DNA of 64,000 nt from Pseudomonas asiatica (GTDB lineage Bacteria > Pseudomonadota > Gammaproteobacteria > Pseudomonadales > Pseudomonadaceae), in the NCBI RefSeq assembly GCF_009932335.1, contig NZ_BLJF01000002.1:248001-312000 (forward strand), given 5' to 3'. The notes beneath the pieces are model-generated. The model searched no databases, was not told where the DNA came from, and was given only the letters and a program-made list of their open reading frames with translations. Made by a program: the position numbers and the translations under genes. Positions 25,994 to 35,098 of the stretch are shown in pieces; the first letter of the stretch is position 1, and every line of letters starts with the position of its first letter.

Positions 25994-26764
25994 CTATGCA
26001 GGAATCCCAAGCAATACATAAGAGGGATGAAATTGAACCCGCACCGAACTGCCTGCTGCCACCCGCTGCCCAGCCAACCAATCCGTCTCGGCAAACGCAC
26101 ACAACGTCTGCCCATTCCCCAACGCCAACCGGACCTCACCAGGCCCATCAGCCTCCGCCAGCACCTCCTCCACCGTCGCCCGTAGGCAATTGCTATCCGC
26201 TTCGGCCTGTTCCTCGTCGGCCAGCAACCTCACCCACCCCGCCTTGAGCAGCGCCACTACCGTCGTCCCCAGCGTCAGTTCCAGCCGTGCGGTGCTGTCG
26301 TGGGTGATCAACGCCTCGATCTCCAACCCTCCGCCCAACGCCAGGCTGACGCGATCATGCCGTCCCTCGCGGCGCAGGCCGCTGACCTGGCCCTGCAACT
26401 GGTTGCGCGCGCTGGTACGCAGCATCAGCCGGCCGAGCAGGTCGAGGTCGCTGGACTCTTCGGCCGCTTCGAGGATTTGCGCCTGAAGGGCCTGCAGCCT
26501 CTGGTACAGGCGCAGCACCCGCTGGCCTTCCGGCGACAGACGGGCACCACCGCCACCACGCCCGCCGGTACTGCGCTCGACAAGGGGCTGGCTGGCCAGG
26601 TTGTTGAGTTCGTCGATGGCGTCCCAGGCGGCCTTGTAGCTGATGCCCGCAGCCTTGGCGGCGCGGGTGATCGAACCTTCTTCGGCAATGTACTGCAGCA
26701 GCGCGATGCGTTGGGGGCGGCGAGCGATGTGCTGGGTAAGGTGGGGGGGCAGGGGCATGGGCAT
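25994..26764 (-). CDS. modE: ModE-family molybdate-responsive regulator
   Basis: About 256 residues from ATG 26764; an alternative ATG lies two codons later. The N-terminal winged helix-turn-helix of ModE type (IAEEGSITRAAKAAGISYKA, about residues 28-50) carries the glycine-rich wing VERSTGGRGGGGARLS. Two Mop-like molybdate-binding segments follow (about 125-185 and 190-255, with RNQLQGQVSGL). ModE represses molybdate uptake genes when molybdate is bound. No modABC genes are in the window, so here it is an orphan regulator acting elsewhere. Confidence 0.87.
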   Translation of the reverse strand: MPMPLPPHLTQHIARRPQRIALLQYIAEEGSITRAAKAAGISYKAAWDAIDELNNLASQPLVERSTGGRGGGGARLSPEGQRVLRLYQRLQALQAQILEAAEESSDLDLLGRLMLRTSARNQLQGQVSGLRREGRHDRVSLALGGGLEIEALITHDSTARLELTLGTTVVALLKAGWVRLLADEEQAEADSNCLRATVEEVLAEADGPGEVRLALGNGQTLCAFAETDWLAGQRVAAGSSVRVQFHPSYVLLGIPA

Positions 26765-26795
26765 TCGGTCTTGTGGGGGCCTGAGGGTGGATAGT

Positions 26796-26912
26796 GTGTA
26801 GGAGCGGCCTTGTGTCGCGAAAGGGGCGCGAAGCGGCCCCACGATTCATGCCTTGGCAAATATCGCTGGGGCTGCTGCGCAGCCCGATCGCGACACAGGG
26901 CCGCTCCTACAC
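26796..26912. repeat. REP pair in outward orientation
   Basis: The same CGACACAAGGCCGCTCC core as the pair after glnE, but with the order of the arms reversed (TGTAGGAGCGGCCTTGTGTCGCG first, GATCGCGACACAGGGCCGCTCCTACA last), so the CG-rich feet face inward. It lies between the ModE gene start and the comF stop. Confidence 0.9.
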
Positions 26913-26930
26913 CGGGCAATTCGCGCTTGC

Positions 26931-27662
26931 TCATACATACCCCGGCTTGGGCGTACGCGCCAGGCAATACACATCCACCCGCCGCGCACCGGCCTTGCGC
27001 AGCACTTCGGCAACCGCTTGCGCGGTCGCACCGGTGGTCAACACGTCATCGACAATGGCGACATGCTTGCCCGTCAGCTTGCCCGTGACGGTAAACGCCT
27101 GGCGCAAGTTGCGTCGCCTGGCCTTGGCGTCCAGTTGTTGCTGCGCAGGTGTCTCCCGTGTGCGCAGCAGCAACCGCTCGTCGCAACGTACCCCCACGTG
27201 CGACGACAGCCAGCGCCCGAGCATCCCCGCCTGGTTGAACCCCCGCTCCCGTAGTCGACGTTTGGCCAAGGGTACAGGCAACAACAGGTCGGGGCGCGGC
27301 AGCCCTTCGGTAAAGCGGTGCAGCAGCCCATGCGCGAGCAATTCGGCCATCAGGCGCCCCAAGGGCCACTGGCGGTTGTGCTTGAAACGGCTGATCAGCG
27401 TGTCCACCGGAAAGCCGAAATGCCACAGTGCAAGCACCTGCTCGAAGGCCGGTGCGCGGCGCTGGCATTGAGCGCAAGTCAGGCCGGCTATCGGCAATGG
27501 CAGGGCGCAGCGCAGGCAATGATCGCCCAGCCAGGGCAGTTCCTGCTCGCAGGCGACGCACAGCGGGTAGGCCTGCTCGGCAGGTTCATCGCACAGCAAA
27601 CACAATTGATTAATAAGTGAGCACTTGTAAACCAGTCTTTTCCAGTGTGGTTGACAGTTCAT
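26931..27662 (-). CDS. comF: ComF-family phosphoribosyltransferase-like protein
   Basis: 243 residues. A zinc-finger-like N terminus with paired cysteines (CLLC, CVAC, CLRC, CAQC) is followed by a type I phosphoribosyltransferase domain. Its PRPP motif is VAIVDDVLTTGATAQ near residue 200, with the RGFNQAG motif at about 140. ComF helps single-stranded DNA handling in natural transformation; in pseudomonads it is little studied. It starts at ATG 27662 with GGAAGG close upstream. The first 20 codons are unusually AT-rich because they coincide with the BirA-type operator of the divergent bio operon. Confidence 0.9.
   Translation of the reverse strand: MNCQPHWKRLVYKCSLINQLCLLCDEPAEQAYPLCVACEQELPWLGDHCLRCALPLPIAGLTCAQCQRRAPAFEQVLALWHFGFPVDTLISRFKHNRQWPLGRLMAELLAHGLLHRFTEGLPRPDLLLPVPLAKRRLRERGFNQAGMLGRWLSSHVGVRCDERLLLRTRETPAQQQLDAKARRRNLRQAFTVTGKLTGKHVAIVDDVLTTGATAQAVAEVLRKAGARRVDVYCLARTPKPGYV
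27625..27657 (+). promoter_or_regulatory. BirA operator (bio box) and -35 element of the biotin operon
   Basis: TTGTAAACC, 15 bases, GGTTGACAG: this matches the BirA operator form TTGTAAACC-N15/16-GGTTTACAA with two mismatches in the right half. A consensus -35 TTGACA lies within the right half (27651-27656), with a weak -10 about 17 bases on (near 27674). It is about 95 bases upstream of bioB, and inside the first codons of comF on the other strand. Confidence 0.75.
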
Positions 27663-27751
27663 AGGCCTTCCATGACTATGCGAGCTATCCGTGATGCGCT
27701 GGCGGGCTTTCCTGTCCCGGCGCCTGCTTCAGCCTAAACAAGGAAACGCCA

Positions 27752-28810
27752 ATGAGCGCCAGCACAACTGCAACAACACGTCACGACTGGTCCCTGGCCG
27801 AGGTCAAGGCGCTGTTCCAGCAACCGTTCAATGACCTGCTGTTCCAGGCGCAGACCGTGCACCGCGCGCATTTCGACCCGAACCGCGTGCAGGTTTCGAC
27901 CCTGTTGTCGATCAAGACCGGCGCCTGCCCGGAAGATTGCAAATATTGTCCACAGTCCGGCCACTACAACACCGGGCTGGAAAAACAGAAGCTGATGGAA
28001 GTGCAGAAGGTGCTGGAAGAAGCCGCCCGCGCCAAAGCCATTGGTTCTACCCGCTTCTGCATGGGCGCGGCGTGGAAGCACCCGTCGGCCAAAGACATGC
28101 CCTACGTGCTGGAGATGGTCAAAGGCGTGAAGGCCATGGGCCTGGAAACCTGCATGACCCTCGGCAAGCTCGACCAGGAGCAGACCAAGGCCCTGGCTCA
28201 GGCCGGCCTGGACTACTACAACCACAACCTCGACACCTCGCCTGAGTTCTACGGCAGCATCATCACCACCCGCACCTACAGCGAGCGCCTGCAGACCCTG
28301 GCCTACGTGCGCGATGCCGGGATGAAGATCTGCTCCGGCGGCATCCTCGGCATGGGTGAGTCGCTGGACGACCGCGCCGGCCTGCTGATCCAGCTGGCCA
28401 ACCTGCCCGAACACCCGGAGTCGGTTCCAATCAACATGCTGGTCAAGGTGGCCGGCACGCCGCTGGCCGAGGAAGAGGACGTCGACCCGTTCGACTTCAT
28501 CCGCATGCTGGCCGTGGCCCGTATCCTCATGCCCAAGTCGCACGTGCGCCTGTCCGCCGGCCGCGAGCAGATGAACGAGCAGATGCAGGCCCTGGCCTTC
28601 ATGGCTGGTGCCAACTCGATCTTCTACGGCGAAAAACTGCTGACCACCGCCAACCCGCAGGCCGACAAGGACATGCAGCTGTTCGCACGCCTGGGCATCA
28701 AGCCCGAAGCGCGTGAAGAGCACGCCGACGAAGTGCACCAGGCGGCCATCGAGCAGGCGCTGGTCGAGCAGCGCAGCAGCGAGATGTTCTACAACGCCGC
28801 GACAGCCTGA
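27752..28810 (+). CDS. bioB: Biotin synthase
   Basis: Radical-SAM enzyme that inserts sulfur into dethiobiotin, the last step of biotin synthesis. 352 residues with the cluster motif [11 protein letters not shown] (Cys 59, 63, 66) and the conserved [10 protein letters not shown] and [11 protein letters not shown] stretches. It starts at ATG 27752 with AAGGAAA upstream and is the first gene of bioBFHCD. A BirA-type site overlaps its promoter, so repression by biotinyl-5'-AMP-bound BirA is expected. Confidence 0.98.
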   Translation: MSASTTATTRHDWSLAEVKALFQQPFNDLLFQAQTVHRAHFDPNRVQVSTLLSIKTGACPEDCKYCPQSGHYNTGLEKQKLMEVQKVLEEAARAKAIGSTRFCMGAAWKHPSAKDMPYVLEMVKGVKAMGLETCMTLGKLDQEQTKALAQAGLDYYNHNLDTSPEFYGSIITTRTYSERLQTLAYVRDAGMKICSGGILGMGESLDDRAGLLIQLANLPEHPESVPINMLVKVAGTPLAEEEDVDPFDFIRMLAVARILMPKSHVRLSAGREQMNEQMQALAFMAGANSIFYGEKLLTTANPQADKDMQLFARLGIKPEAREEHADEVHQAAIEQALVEQRSSEMFYNAATA

Positions 28811-28811
28811 A

Positions 28812-29984
28812 ATGGCCTTCGACTTGGCAGCGCGCCTGGCCGAACGGCGCGCCGCAGACCTGTATCGGCAGCGGCCATTGCTGGAAAGCCCGCAGGGGCC
28901 GGAAGTGGTGGTCGATGGCCAGTGTTTGCTGGCCTTCTGCAGCAATGACTACCTGGGCTTGGCCAACCACCCCGAGGTGATTGCCGCCTGGCAGGCCGGC
29001 GCCAAGCGCTGGGGTGTCGGTGGCGGTGCCTCGCACCTGGTGATCGGCCACAGTACGCCGCACCACCAGGTGGAAGAGGCCCTGGCCGAACTCACCGGGC
29101 GCCCGCGCGCGCTGCTGTTCTCCACCGGCTACATGGCCAACCTGGGCGCCATCACCGCGCTGGTGGGGCAGGGCGACACGGTGCTGCAGGACCGCCTGAA
29201 CCACGCTTCGCTGCTGGATGGCGGGTTGCTCAGTGGTGCCCGTTTCAACCGCTACCTGCACAACGACCCGGCCAGCCTGGCCAGCCGCCTGGACAAGGCC
29301 GTAGGCAATACCCTGGTAGTGACCGATGGCGTGTTCAGCATGGACGGCGACCTGGCCGACCTGCCGGCGCTGGCCGATGTCGCCCGCGCTCGCGGTGCCT
29401 GGCTGATGGTTGACGATGCCCATGGCTTGGGCACCCTCGGCACCCGGGGCGGCGGTATCGTCGAGCACTTCGGCCTGGGCGTTGAGGATGTGCCGGTGTT
29501 GATCGGTACGCTGGGCAAGGCTTGTGGTACCGCCGGTGCCTTTGTGGCCGGCAGCGAAGAGCTGATCGAGGCGCTGGTGCAGTTCGCCCGCCCGTACATC
29601 TATACAACCAGCCAGCCACCGGCGCTGGCCTGCGCCACCCTCAAGAGCCTGGAATTGCTGCGCCGCGAAACCTGGCGCCGCGAGCACCTGGCCGCGCTGA
29701 TCCGCCAGTTCCGTGAAGGTGCGCAGCAGATCGGCCTGGAATTGATGGACAGCCCGACGCCGATCCAGCCCATCGTCATCGGCGACAGCGCAAAGGCCCT
29801 GCGCCTGTCACGCATGCTGCGCGAGCGCGGCTTGCTGGTGACGGCCATCCGCCCGCCCACCGTGCCGGCGGGCAGCGCACGCCTGCGGGTGACATTGAGC
29901 GCCGCGCACAGCGGGGCGCAGGTGCAGCTATTGTTGAATGCATTGGCCGAGTGTTATCCACAGTTGGAGAGCGCCGATGCGTAA
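28812..29984 (+). CDS. bioF: 8-amino-7-oxononanoate synthase
   Basis: PLP enzyme that joins pimeloyl-ACP (or -CoA) with alanine to make 8-amino-7-oxononanoate. 390 residues from the ATG one base after the bioB stop. PLP-site residues are seen in [12 protein letters not shown] (Asp and His) and in [14 protein letters not shown] (Lys forming the Schiff base). Conserved [11 protein letters not shown] lies near the N terminus. Its last codons overlap the bioH start. Confidence 0.97.
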   Translation: MAFDLAARLAERRAADLYRQRPLLESPQGPEVVVDGQCLLAFCSNDYLGLANHPEVIAAWQAGAKRWGVGGGASHLVIGHSTPHHQVEEALAELTGRPRALLFSTGYMANLGAITALVGQGDTVLQDRLNHASLLDGGLLSGARFNRYLHNDPASLASRLDKAVGNTLVVTDGVFSMDGDLADLPALADVARARGAWLMVDDAHGLGTLGTRGGGIVEHFGLGVEDVPVLIGTLGKACGTAGAFVAGSEELIEALVQFARPYIYTTSQPPALACATLKSLELLRRETWRREHLAALIRQFREGAQQIGLELMDSPTPIQPIVIGDSAKALRLSRMLRERGLLVTAIRPPTVPAGSARLRVTLSAAHSGAQVQLLLNALAECYPQLESADA

Positions 29985-30708
29985 TCGACTTGTTCTGTTG
30001 CCTGGCTGGGGCTTGGGCACTGCTTCCCTGGAGCCGCTGGCCGCCAGCCTGCGTGCCCAGGACGCCCGCCTGCAGGTAGAGCTGATGCCCTTGCCGGAAC
30101 TGGCCCATAGCGATGTGCAGGCCTGGGTCGACCACCTCGACCGCAAGCTGCCGAGCGATGTCTGGCTGGGTGGCTGGTCGTTAGGCGGCATGCTGGCCAG
30201 CGCGCTGGCGCACAAGCGCGGCGACCATTGCTGCGGCCTGCTGACTCTGGCCAGCAACCCCAGTTTCGTGGCTCGCCCCGACTGGCCCCACGGCATGGCC
30301 GAAGACACTTTTGGCACGTTCCTCGACGGCTGCCGCAGCCATACCCAGGTCACCCTGAAGCGCTTCCGTACCTTGTGCAGTGACGGTGCCCTGCAACCGC
30401 GCACCCTGCTACGCCAACTGGGTGTCGGCGTACCGGACACCGACCCGCTGTACCTGGCCACCGGCCTTGAAGTGCTGGCCAAGCTGGACACCCGCGAAGC
30501 ACTGCAGGCCTACGGAGGCCCGCAGTTGCACCTGTTCGCCGGCAGCGATGCGCTGGTGCCGGCAGAGGCGGCAAAGGCGCTGAGCGAGTTGCTGCCCGAT
30601 GTGGAAGTGGGCCTGGTCGAAGAAAGCTCCCACGCGTTCCTGCTGGAATACCCGCAGGAACTGGCGGCGGGCATCAAGAGTTTCCTGCATGAGAGTGGCG
30701 ATGACTGA
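29977..30708 (+). CDS. bioH: Pimeloyl-ACP methyl ester carboxylesterase
   Basis: Alpha/beta hydrolase that removes the methyl ester from pimeloyl-ACP methyl ester, ending the BioC-BioH route. 243 residues from ATG 29977, overlapping bioF by eight bases. The nucleophile elbow is GGWSLGG (Ser 68), the acid is likely in FAGSDALVP and the base in [11 protein letters not shown]. The WG motif near the N terminus (PGWGLG) is usual in BioH. Placement between bioF and bioC supports the call. Confidence 0.94.
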   Translation: MRNRLVLLPGWGLGTASLEPLAASLRAQDARLQVELMPLPELAHSDVQAWVDHLDRKLPSDVWLGGWSLGGMLASALAHKRGDHCCGLLTLASNPSFVARPDWPHGMAEDTFGTFLDGCRSHTQVTLKRFRTLCSDGALQPRTLLRQLGVGVPDTDPLYLATGLEVLAKLDTREALQAYGGPQLHLFAGSDALVPAEAAKALSELLPDVEVGLVEESSHAFLLEYPQELAAGIKSFLHESGDD

Positions 30709-31519
30709 CCTTTCCCGTCCGACCCTGCCCGGCGCGCTGCCCGACAAGCGCCAGGTAGCGGCCTCGTTCTCCCGCGCCGCAGCCAGCTACGACAGCGTGG
30801 CAGCCTTGCAGCGTGCGGTGGGTTCGAGCTTGCTGGAGCAGTTGCCGGAAGGCCTGCAGCCGTCACGCTGGCTGGACCTGGGCAGCGGCACCGGTCATTT
30901 CAGCAGGGCGTTGGCCGAGCGGTTCACCCAGGCCAGCGGCGTTGCGGTGGATATCGCCGAAGGCATGTTGTGCCATGCCCGCAACGAACAGGGCGGGGCG
31001 CTCTATCACGTGGCCGGTGACGCCGAGCGTTTGCCGCTGCGTGATGCCAGTGTCGACCTGGTGTTTACCAGCCTGGCCGTGCAGTGGTGCGGCCAGTTCG
31101 CCAGCGTGCTGGCAGAAGCGCTGCGAGTGCTGCGCCCGGGCGGCGTGCTGGCCTTCAGCAGCCTGTGTGTGGGTACCCTCGATGAACTGCGCGCCAGTTG
31201 GCAGGCGGTGGATGGCCTAGTGCATGTGAACCGCTTCCGCCGTTTCGAGGACTATCAGCGCCTGTGCGCAGCCAGCGGCTTCGAACAGCTTGGTCTGCAG
31301 CGTTGTCCGCACGTGCTGCACTACCCGGATGTACGCAGCCTTACCCATGAACTCAAGGCTCTCGGCGCCCACAACCTGAACCCCGGCCGACCTTCCGGGC
31401 TTACCGGCCGGGCACGCATGCAGGGCCTGTTGCAGGCGTATGAGGCATTTCGCCAGCCCGAGGGGCTGCCAGCCACCTACCAGGTGGTCTATGGTGTGTT
31501 GCGCAAGCCACAGGCTTAA
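30701..31519 (+). CDS. bioC: Malonyl-ACP O-methyltransferase
   Basis: SAM-dependent methyltransferase that methylates malonyl-ACP so that fatty-acid synthase can build the pimeloyl chain. 272 residues from ATG 30701 ([20 protein letters not shown]), overlapping bioH by eight bases. SAM motif I is [30 protein letters not shown] is the usual post-motif. BioC and BioH together show that this organism starts biotin from malonyl-ACP and not from free pimelate. Confidence 0.95.
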   Translation: MTDLSRPTLPGALPDKRQVAASFSRAAASYDSVAALQRAVGSSLLEQLPEGLQPSRWLDLGSGTGHFSRALAERFTQASGVAVDIAEGMLCHARNEQGGALYHVAGDAERLPLRDASVDLVFTSLAVQWCGQFASVLAEALRVLRPGGVLAFSSLCVGTLDELRASWQAVDGLVHVNRFRRFEDYQRLCAASGFEQLGLQRCPHVLHYPDVRSLTHELKALGAHNLNPGRPSGLTGRARMQGLLQAYEAFRQPEGLPATYQVVYGVLRKPQA

Positions 31520-31529
31520 GGGGAGCGAG

Positions 31530-32210
31530 ATGAGCCAGGCCTATTTCATTGCCGGTACCGATACCGATGTCGGCAAAACCACCATCGCTGCCGGCCTGCT
31601 GCATGCGGCACGGTTGCAGGGCATGAGCACGTTGGGAGCCAAGCCGGTGGCCTCCGGTTGCACGATGACGCCCAAAGGCTTGCGCAACAGCGACGCTCAG
31701 GCGCTGATCGATGAAAGCACGATCAAGATGCCCTACGAACAGGTCAACCCGTTTGCCTTCGAGCCTGCGATTGCGCCGCATGTGGCCGCACGTGAGGCAG
31801 GGGTGACGCTGGCCGTGTCGGACCTGCTGGCTGCGATGCGGAATGTGCTGCAACAAAATGCCGATTTCACCCTGATCGAGGGAGCCGGAGGCTGGCGCGT
31901 GCCGTTGTCGGGGCTGGAAAACCTGTCCGACCTTGCGGTGGCCCTGCGGCTGCCGGTGATTCTGGTGGTCGGGGTGCGGCTCGGCTGTATCAGCCATGCC
32001 TTGTTAAGCGCTGAGGCGATCGAGCGTGACGGGCTGCAACTGGCTGGATGGGTGGCGAACATCATCGAGCCGCGTACTTCGCGCCTGGAAGAGAACCTGG
32101 CCAGCCTGGCCGAGCGTTTGCCGGCGCCATGCCTGGGGCGGGTGCCCAAGTTGAAGCAGGCCAGTGCCGACATGGTTGCTGAACACCTTCAGCTGGATCT
32201 GCTGGATTAG
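31530..32210 (+). CDS. bioD: Dethiobiotin synthetase
   Basis: ATP-dependent carboxylation of 7,8-diaminononanoate to dethiobiotin. 226 residues with the P-loop GTDTDVGKTTIAAG at residues 9-22 and the conserved ANLIEGAGGW-type segment (FTLIEGAGGWRVPLSG). ATG 31530 has GGGGAG upstream, ten bases after bioC. bioA, which makes its substrate, is not in this window. A REP pair follows the stop. Confidence 0.97.
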   Translation: MSQAYFIAGTDTDVGKTTIAAGLLHAARLQGMSTLGAKPVASGCTMTPKGLRNSDAQALIDESTIKMPYEQVNPFAFEPAIAPHVAAREAGVTLAVSDLLAAMRNVLQQNADFTLIEGAGGWRVPLSGLENLSDLAVALRLPVILVVGVRLGCISHALLSAEAIERDGLQLAGWVANIIEPRTSRLEENLASLAERLPAPCLGRVPKLKQASADMVAEHLQLDLLD

Positions 32211-32222
32211 CCGTTTCCAGGC

Positions 32223-32326
32223 TTGGCCCTTTCGCGGGCTTGCCCGCTCCCACAGGTACAGCGCAGGGTTCAGGTATCGCGCGGTCCCCTGTAGGAGCGG
32301 GCAAGCCCGCGAAGAGGCCGGTACAG
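32223..32326. repeat. REP pair (CGCGGGCTTGCCCGC type)
   Basis: Inverted arms with core GCGGGCTTGCCCGCTCC and its complement GGAGCGGGCAAGCCCGC, just after bioD. Confidence 0.92.
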
Positions 32327-32440
32327 GAATACCCAAGGCCTATCAAATGGCACGAGGCCATTAGGGATTTAAACGGGCCTTTTCGCCCCTGGCCTGCTTT
32401 AATGGGCCTGTTCGCCATCCAGCGTCAATGGAGTCCTGAC

Positions 32441-32737
32441 ATGGAAATCACCGGTAGCTCCGCCTATTACGCGGGCCTGAGCGCAATCCAGACCGGCCAG
32501 AACCGCGTCGATCAGGCTGCCAGCCAGATCGCCAGCACCACCGCCGAACGTAGCGCCACCAGCCAGTCCAGCGATTTTCAGGCCGAACGCCTGCGCGCGG
32601 TCGACCGCAGCCAGCAAATGGACCTGGCCACCAGCACCGTGCAGCTGGCCGTGGGCAAACTCGAAGTCGAGCTTGGCGCAAAGGTCGCCAAGGCTTCCGA
32701 CGAAATGCTCGGCCGGATCATCGACACCTACGCCTGA
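32441..32737 (+). CDS. Small conserved hypothetical protein
   Basis: 98 residues from ATG 32441 with GGAG upstream; longer in-frame starts would run through the REP pair. The N-terminal 40 residues (ITGSSAYYAGLSAIQTGQNR, then VDQAASQIAS) resemble the helical start of flagellar rod/hook-type proteins, where similar small residues and a Gln/Asp-Ala pattern recur. No flagellar gene is near. No signal peptide or membrane helix is present; the protein is predicted to be mostly helical and polar. Function unknown. Confidence 0.75.
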   Translation: MEITGSSAYYAGLSAIQTGQNRVDQAASQIASTTAERSATSQSSDFQAERLRAVDRSQQMDLATSTVQLAVGKLEVELGAKVAKASDEMLGRIIDTYA

Positions 32738-32767
32738 CACGGCGGCCTTTCCCGAACATAACGCTAT

Positions 32768-32861
32768 CCCTGTGGGAGCGGGTTTACCCGCGAATGCGTC
32801 CGCCCGGAAACCTCTGTTTTCCGGGCTGGCCCATTCGCGGGTAAACCCGCTCCCACAGGGG
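32768..32861. repeat. REP pair (GCGGGTTTACCCGC type)
   Basis: Arms CCTGTGGGAGCGGGTTTACC and the complement flank a short CCGGAAA..TTTCCGG hairpin; it is placed directly after the small hypothetical gene. Confidence 0.92.
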
Positions 32862-32923
32862 GACTTATCATGGCTTGACGCTTTTGCCATTTTTCGTGGC
32901 GTAAATGGCACCATAGTCCATCC

Positions 32924-32968
32924 TTGACATAAGGCGGAGCTAAACGTAAGTTTCAAACAACTGTTTGA
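32924..32968 (+). promoter_or_regulatory. Promoter with PsrA-type operator for the acyl-CoA dehydrogenase
   Basis: A consensus -35 TTGACA (32924-32929) is followed 17 bases later by a weak -10 TAAGTT and then by TCAAAC-AACT-GTTTGA (32953-32968). The last is an exact fit to the PsrA pattern (G/C)AAAC-N2-4-GTTT(G/C). The site covers the expected transcription start, fitting repression that is lifted by long-chain acyl-CoA. Confidence 0.65.
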
Positions 32969-33023
32969 TCGACGGCCGCCACGTGCTGGTCACCCCACAG
33001 AACTCACCTAGAGGTTCATCGCA

Positions 33024-34829
33024 ATGCCTGATTACAAAGCCCCCTTGCGTGATATCCGCTTCGTTCGCGACGAGCTGCTCGGCTATGAGGCGCACTATCA
33101 GAGCCTGCCGGGTTGCCAGGACGCCACGCCCGACATGGTCGACGCGATCCTCGAAGAAGGCGCGAAGTTCTGTGAGCAGGTGCTGTCGCCGCTGAACCGC
33201 GTGGGTGACCAGGAGGGCTGCACCTGGAGCGAGTCGGGCGTTAAAACCCCGACCGGCTTCAAAGCGGCCTACGAACAGTTCGTAGAAGGCGGCTGGCCGA
33301 GCCTGGCGCATGACGTCGAGCACGGCGGCCAGGGCCTGCCGGAGTCGCTGGGCCTGGCGCTGAGCGAAATGGTCGGCGGTGCGAACTGGTCGTGGGGCAT
33401 GTACCCGGGCCTGTCCCATGGCGCGATGAACACCATCTCTGCGCACGGCACCCCCGAGCAGCAGCACACCTACCTGACCAAGCTGGTATCCGGCGAGTGG
33501 ACCGGTACCATGTGCCTGACCGAGCCGCACTGCGGTACCGACCTGGGCATGCTGCGCACCAAGGCCGAGCCACAGGCCGACGGCAGCTACAAGGTGTCGG
33601 GCACCAAGATCTTCATTTCGGCCGGTGAGCACGACATGGCCGACAACATCGTCCATATCGTCCTGGCCCGCCTGCCGGACGCACCGGCTGGCACCAAGGG
33701 CATCTCGCTGTTCATCGTGCCGAAGTTCCTGCCCAACGCCGAAGGCGGTGTGGGCGAGCGCAACGGCGTGAGCTGCGGCTCGATCGAACACAAGATGGGT
33801 ATCCACGGCAACGCCACCTGCGTGATGAACTTCGACGGCGCTACCGGCTACCTGATCGGCCCGGCTAACAAAGGTCTGAACTGCATGTTCACCTTCATGA
33901 ACACCGCTCGCCTGGGTACCGCGCTGCAAGGCCTGGCCCACGCCGAAGTCGCGTTCCAGGGTGGCCTGAAGTACGCCCGTGAGCGCCTGCAGATGCGCTC
34001 CCTGACTGGCCCGAAAGCACCGGACAAGGCTGCTGACCCGATCATCGTCCACCCGGACGTGCGTCGCATGCTGCTGACCATGAAGGCCTTCGCCGAAGGC
34101 AACCGCGCGATGGTGTACTTCACTGCCAAGCAGGTGGACATCGTCAAGTACAGCCAGGATGAAGAAGAGCGCAAGAAGGCCGATGCCCTGCTGGCGTTCC
34201 TGACCCCGATCGCCAAGGCGTTCATGACCGAGGTCGGCTTCGAAGCCGCCAACCATGGCGTGCAGATCTACGGTGGCCACGGCTTCATCGCCGAATGGGG
34301 CATGGAGCAGAACGTACGGGACAGCCGCATTTCCATGTTGTACGAAGGCACCACCGGCATCCAGGCCCTGGACCTGCTCGGCCGCAAGGTGCTGATGACC
34401 CAAGGCGAAGCGCTGAAGGGCTTCACCAAGATCGTGCACAAGTTCTGCCAGGCGCAGGAAGGCAACGAAGCGGTCAAGGAGTTCGTCGAACCGCTGGCGG
34501 CGCTGAACAAGGAATGGGGCGAGCTGACCATGAAAGTGGGTATGGCCGCCATGAAGGACCGCGAAGAAGTGGGTGCGGCCTCGGTCGATTACCTGATGTA
34601 TTCCGGCTACGCCTGCCTGGCCTACTTCTGGGCTGACATCGCCCGCCTGGCGGCGGAGAAACTGGCTGCCGGCACCAGCGAAGAAGCCTTCTACACCGCC
34701 AAGTTGCAGACCGCGCGCTTCTACTTCCAGCGCATCCTGCCGCGTACCCGTACCCATGTGGCGACCATGCTGTCGGGTGCCAACAACCTGATGGCGATGG
34801 ACGAAGAACACTTCGGCCTGTCGTACTGA
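33024..34829 (+). CDS. Acyl-CoA dehydrogenase (601-residue FadE-like type)
   Basis: FAD enzyme for the first oxidation of beta-oxidation. 601 residues, longer than the 380-residue classical form, with the extra C-terminal domain typical of the large acyl-CoA dehydrogenases with an N-terminal extension ([20 protein letters not shown]). FAD and substrate stretches include [20 protein letters not shown] and [20 protein letters not shown]; the catalytic Glu is expected near [15 protein letters not shown] PsrA-like operator lies upstream. It is a close paralogue of the gene at 36506. In P. putida this pair is associated with medium-chain and phenylalkanoyl-CoA substrates; I recall that but cannot show it. 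Confidence 0.93.
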   Translation: MPDYKAPLRDIRFVRDELLGYEAHYQSLPGCQDATPDMVDAILEEGAKFCEQVLSPLNRVGDQEGCTWSESGVKTPTGFKAAYEQFVEGGWPSLAHDVEHGGQGLPESLGLALSEMVGGANWSWGMYPGLSHGAMNTISAHGTPEQQHTYLTKLVSGEWTGTMCLTEPHCGTDLGMLRTKAEPQADGSYKVSGTKIFISAGEHDMADNIVHIVLARLPDAPAGTKGISLFIVPKFLPNAEGGVGERNGVSCGSIEHKMGIHGNATCVMNFDGATGYLIGPANKGLNCMFTFMNTARLGTALQGLAHAEVAFQGGLKYARERLQMRSLTGPKAPDKAADPIIVHPDVRRMLLTMKAFAEGNRAMVYFTAKQVDIVKYSQDEEERKKADALLAFLTPIAKAFMTEVGFEAANHGVQIYGGHGFIAEWGMEQNVRDSRISMLYEGTTGIQALDLLGRKVLMTQGEALKGFTKIVHKFCQAQEGNEAVKEFVEPLAALNKEWGELTMKVGMAAMKDREEVGAASVDYLMYSGYACLAYFWADIARLAAEKLAAGTSEEAFYTAKLQTARFYFQRILPRTRTHVATMLSGANNLMAMDEEHFGLSY

Positions 34830-34849
34830 TCCTGCCGCTGTACACGAAA

Positions 34850-34881
34850 CCCGTCTGCCTTCACCGGCAGGCGGGTTTTTT
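34850..34881 (+). terminator. Intrinsic terminator after the acyl-CoA dehydrogenase
   Basis: Stem CCCGTCTGCC / GGCAGGCGGG (10 pairs), six-base loop, then TTTTTTC. It lies 20 bases after the stop codon. Confidence 0.9.
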
Positions 34882-34907
34882 CATTCTGCGGCCTGATGCC
34901 TATCTCT

Positions 34908-35002
34908 TTGTAGGAGCAGCCTTGTGCTGCGAAGAGGCCATAGCTGCCACAGAAAATCTTTTGTCATTGCGGCCTTTTCGCAGCACAAGGCTGCTCCTAC
35001 AA
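34908..35002. repeat. REP pair (CGCAGCACAAGGCTGCTCC type)
   Basis: Arms TAGGAGCAGCCTTGTGCTGC and the exact complement, between the terminator and the GGDEF gene. Confidence 0.92.
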
Positions 35003-35098
35003 GGAAAAGCGTCTGATTCGATATTCAACTGTTCATGTGCACTGCCGATGAAGTAAGGGCACAATGCCACCATTGATCTGCCGGGTTGGAGATTACCC

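Noticed and set aside
32940..34811. 623-codon open frame on the minus strand
   Set aside because: Antisense shadow of the first acyl-CoA dehydrogenase; composition is typical of a GC-rich shadow frame.
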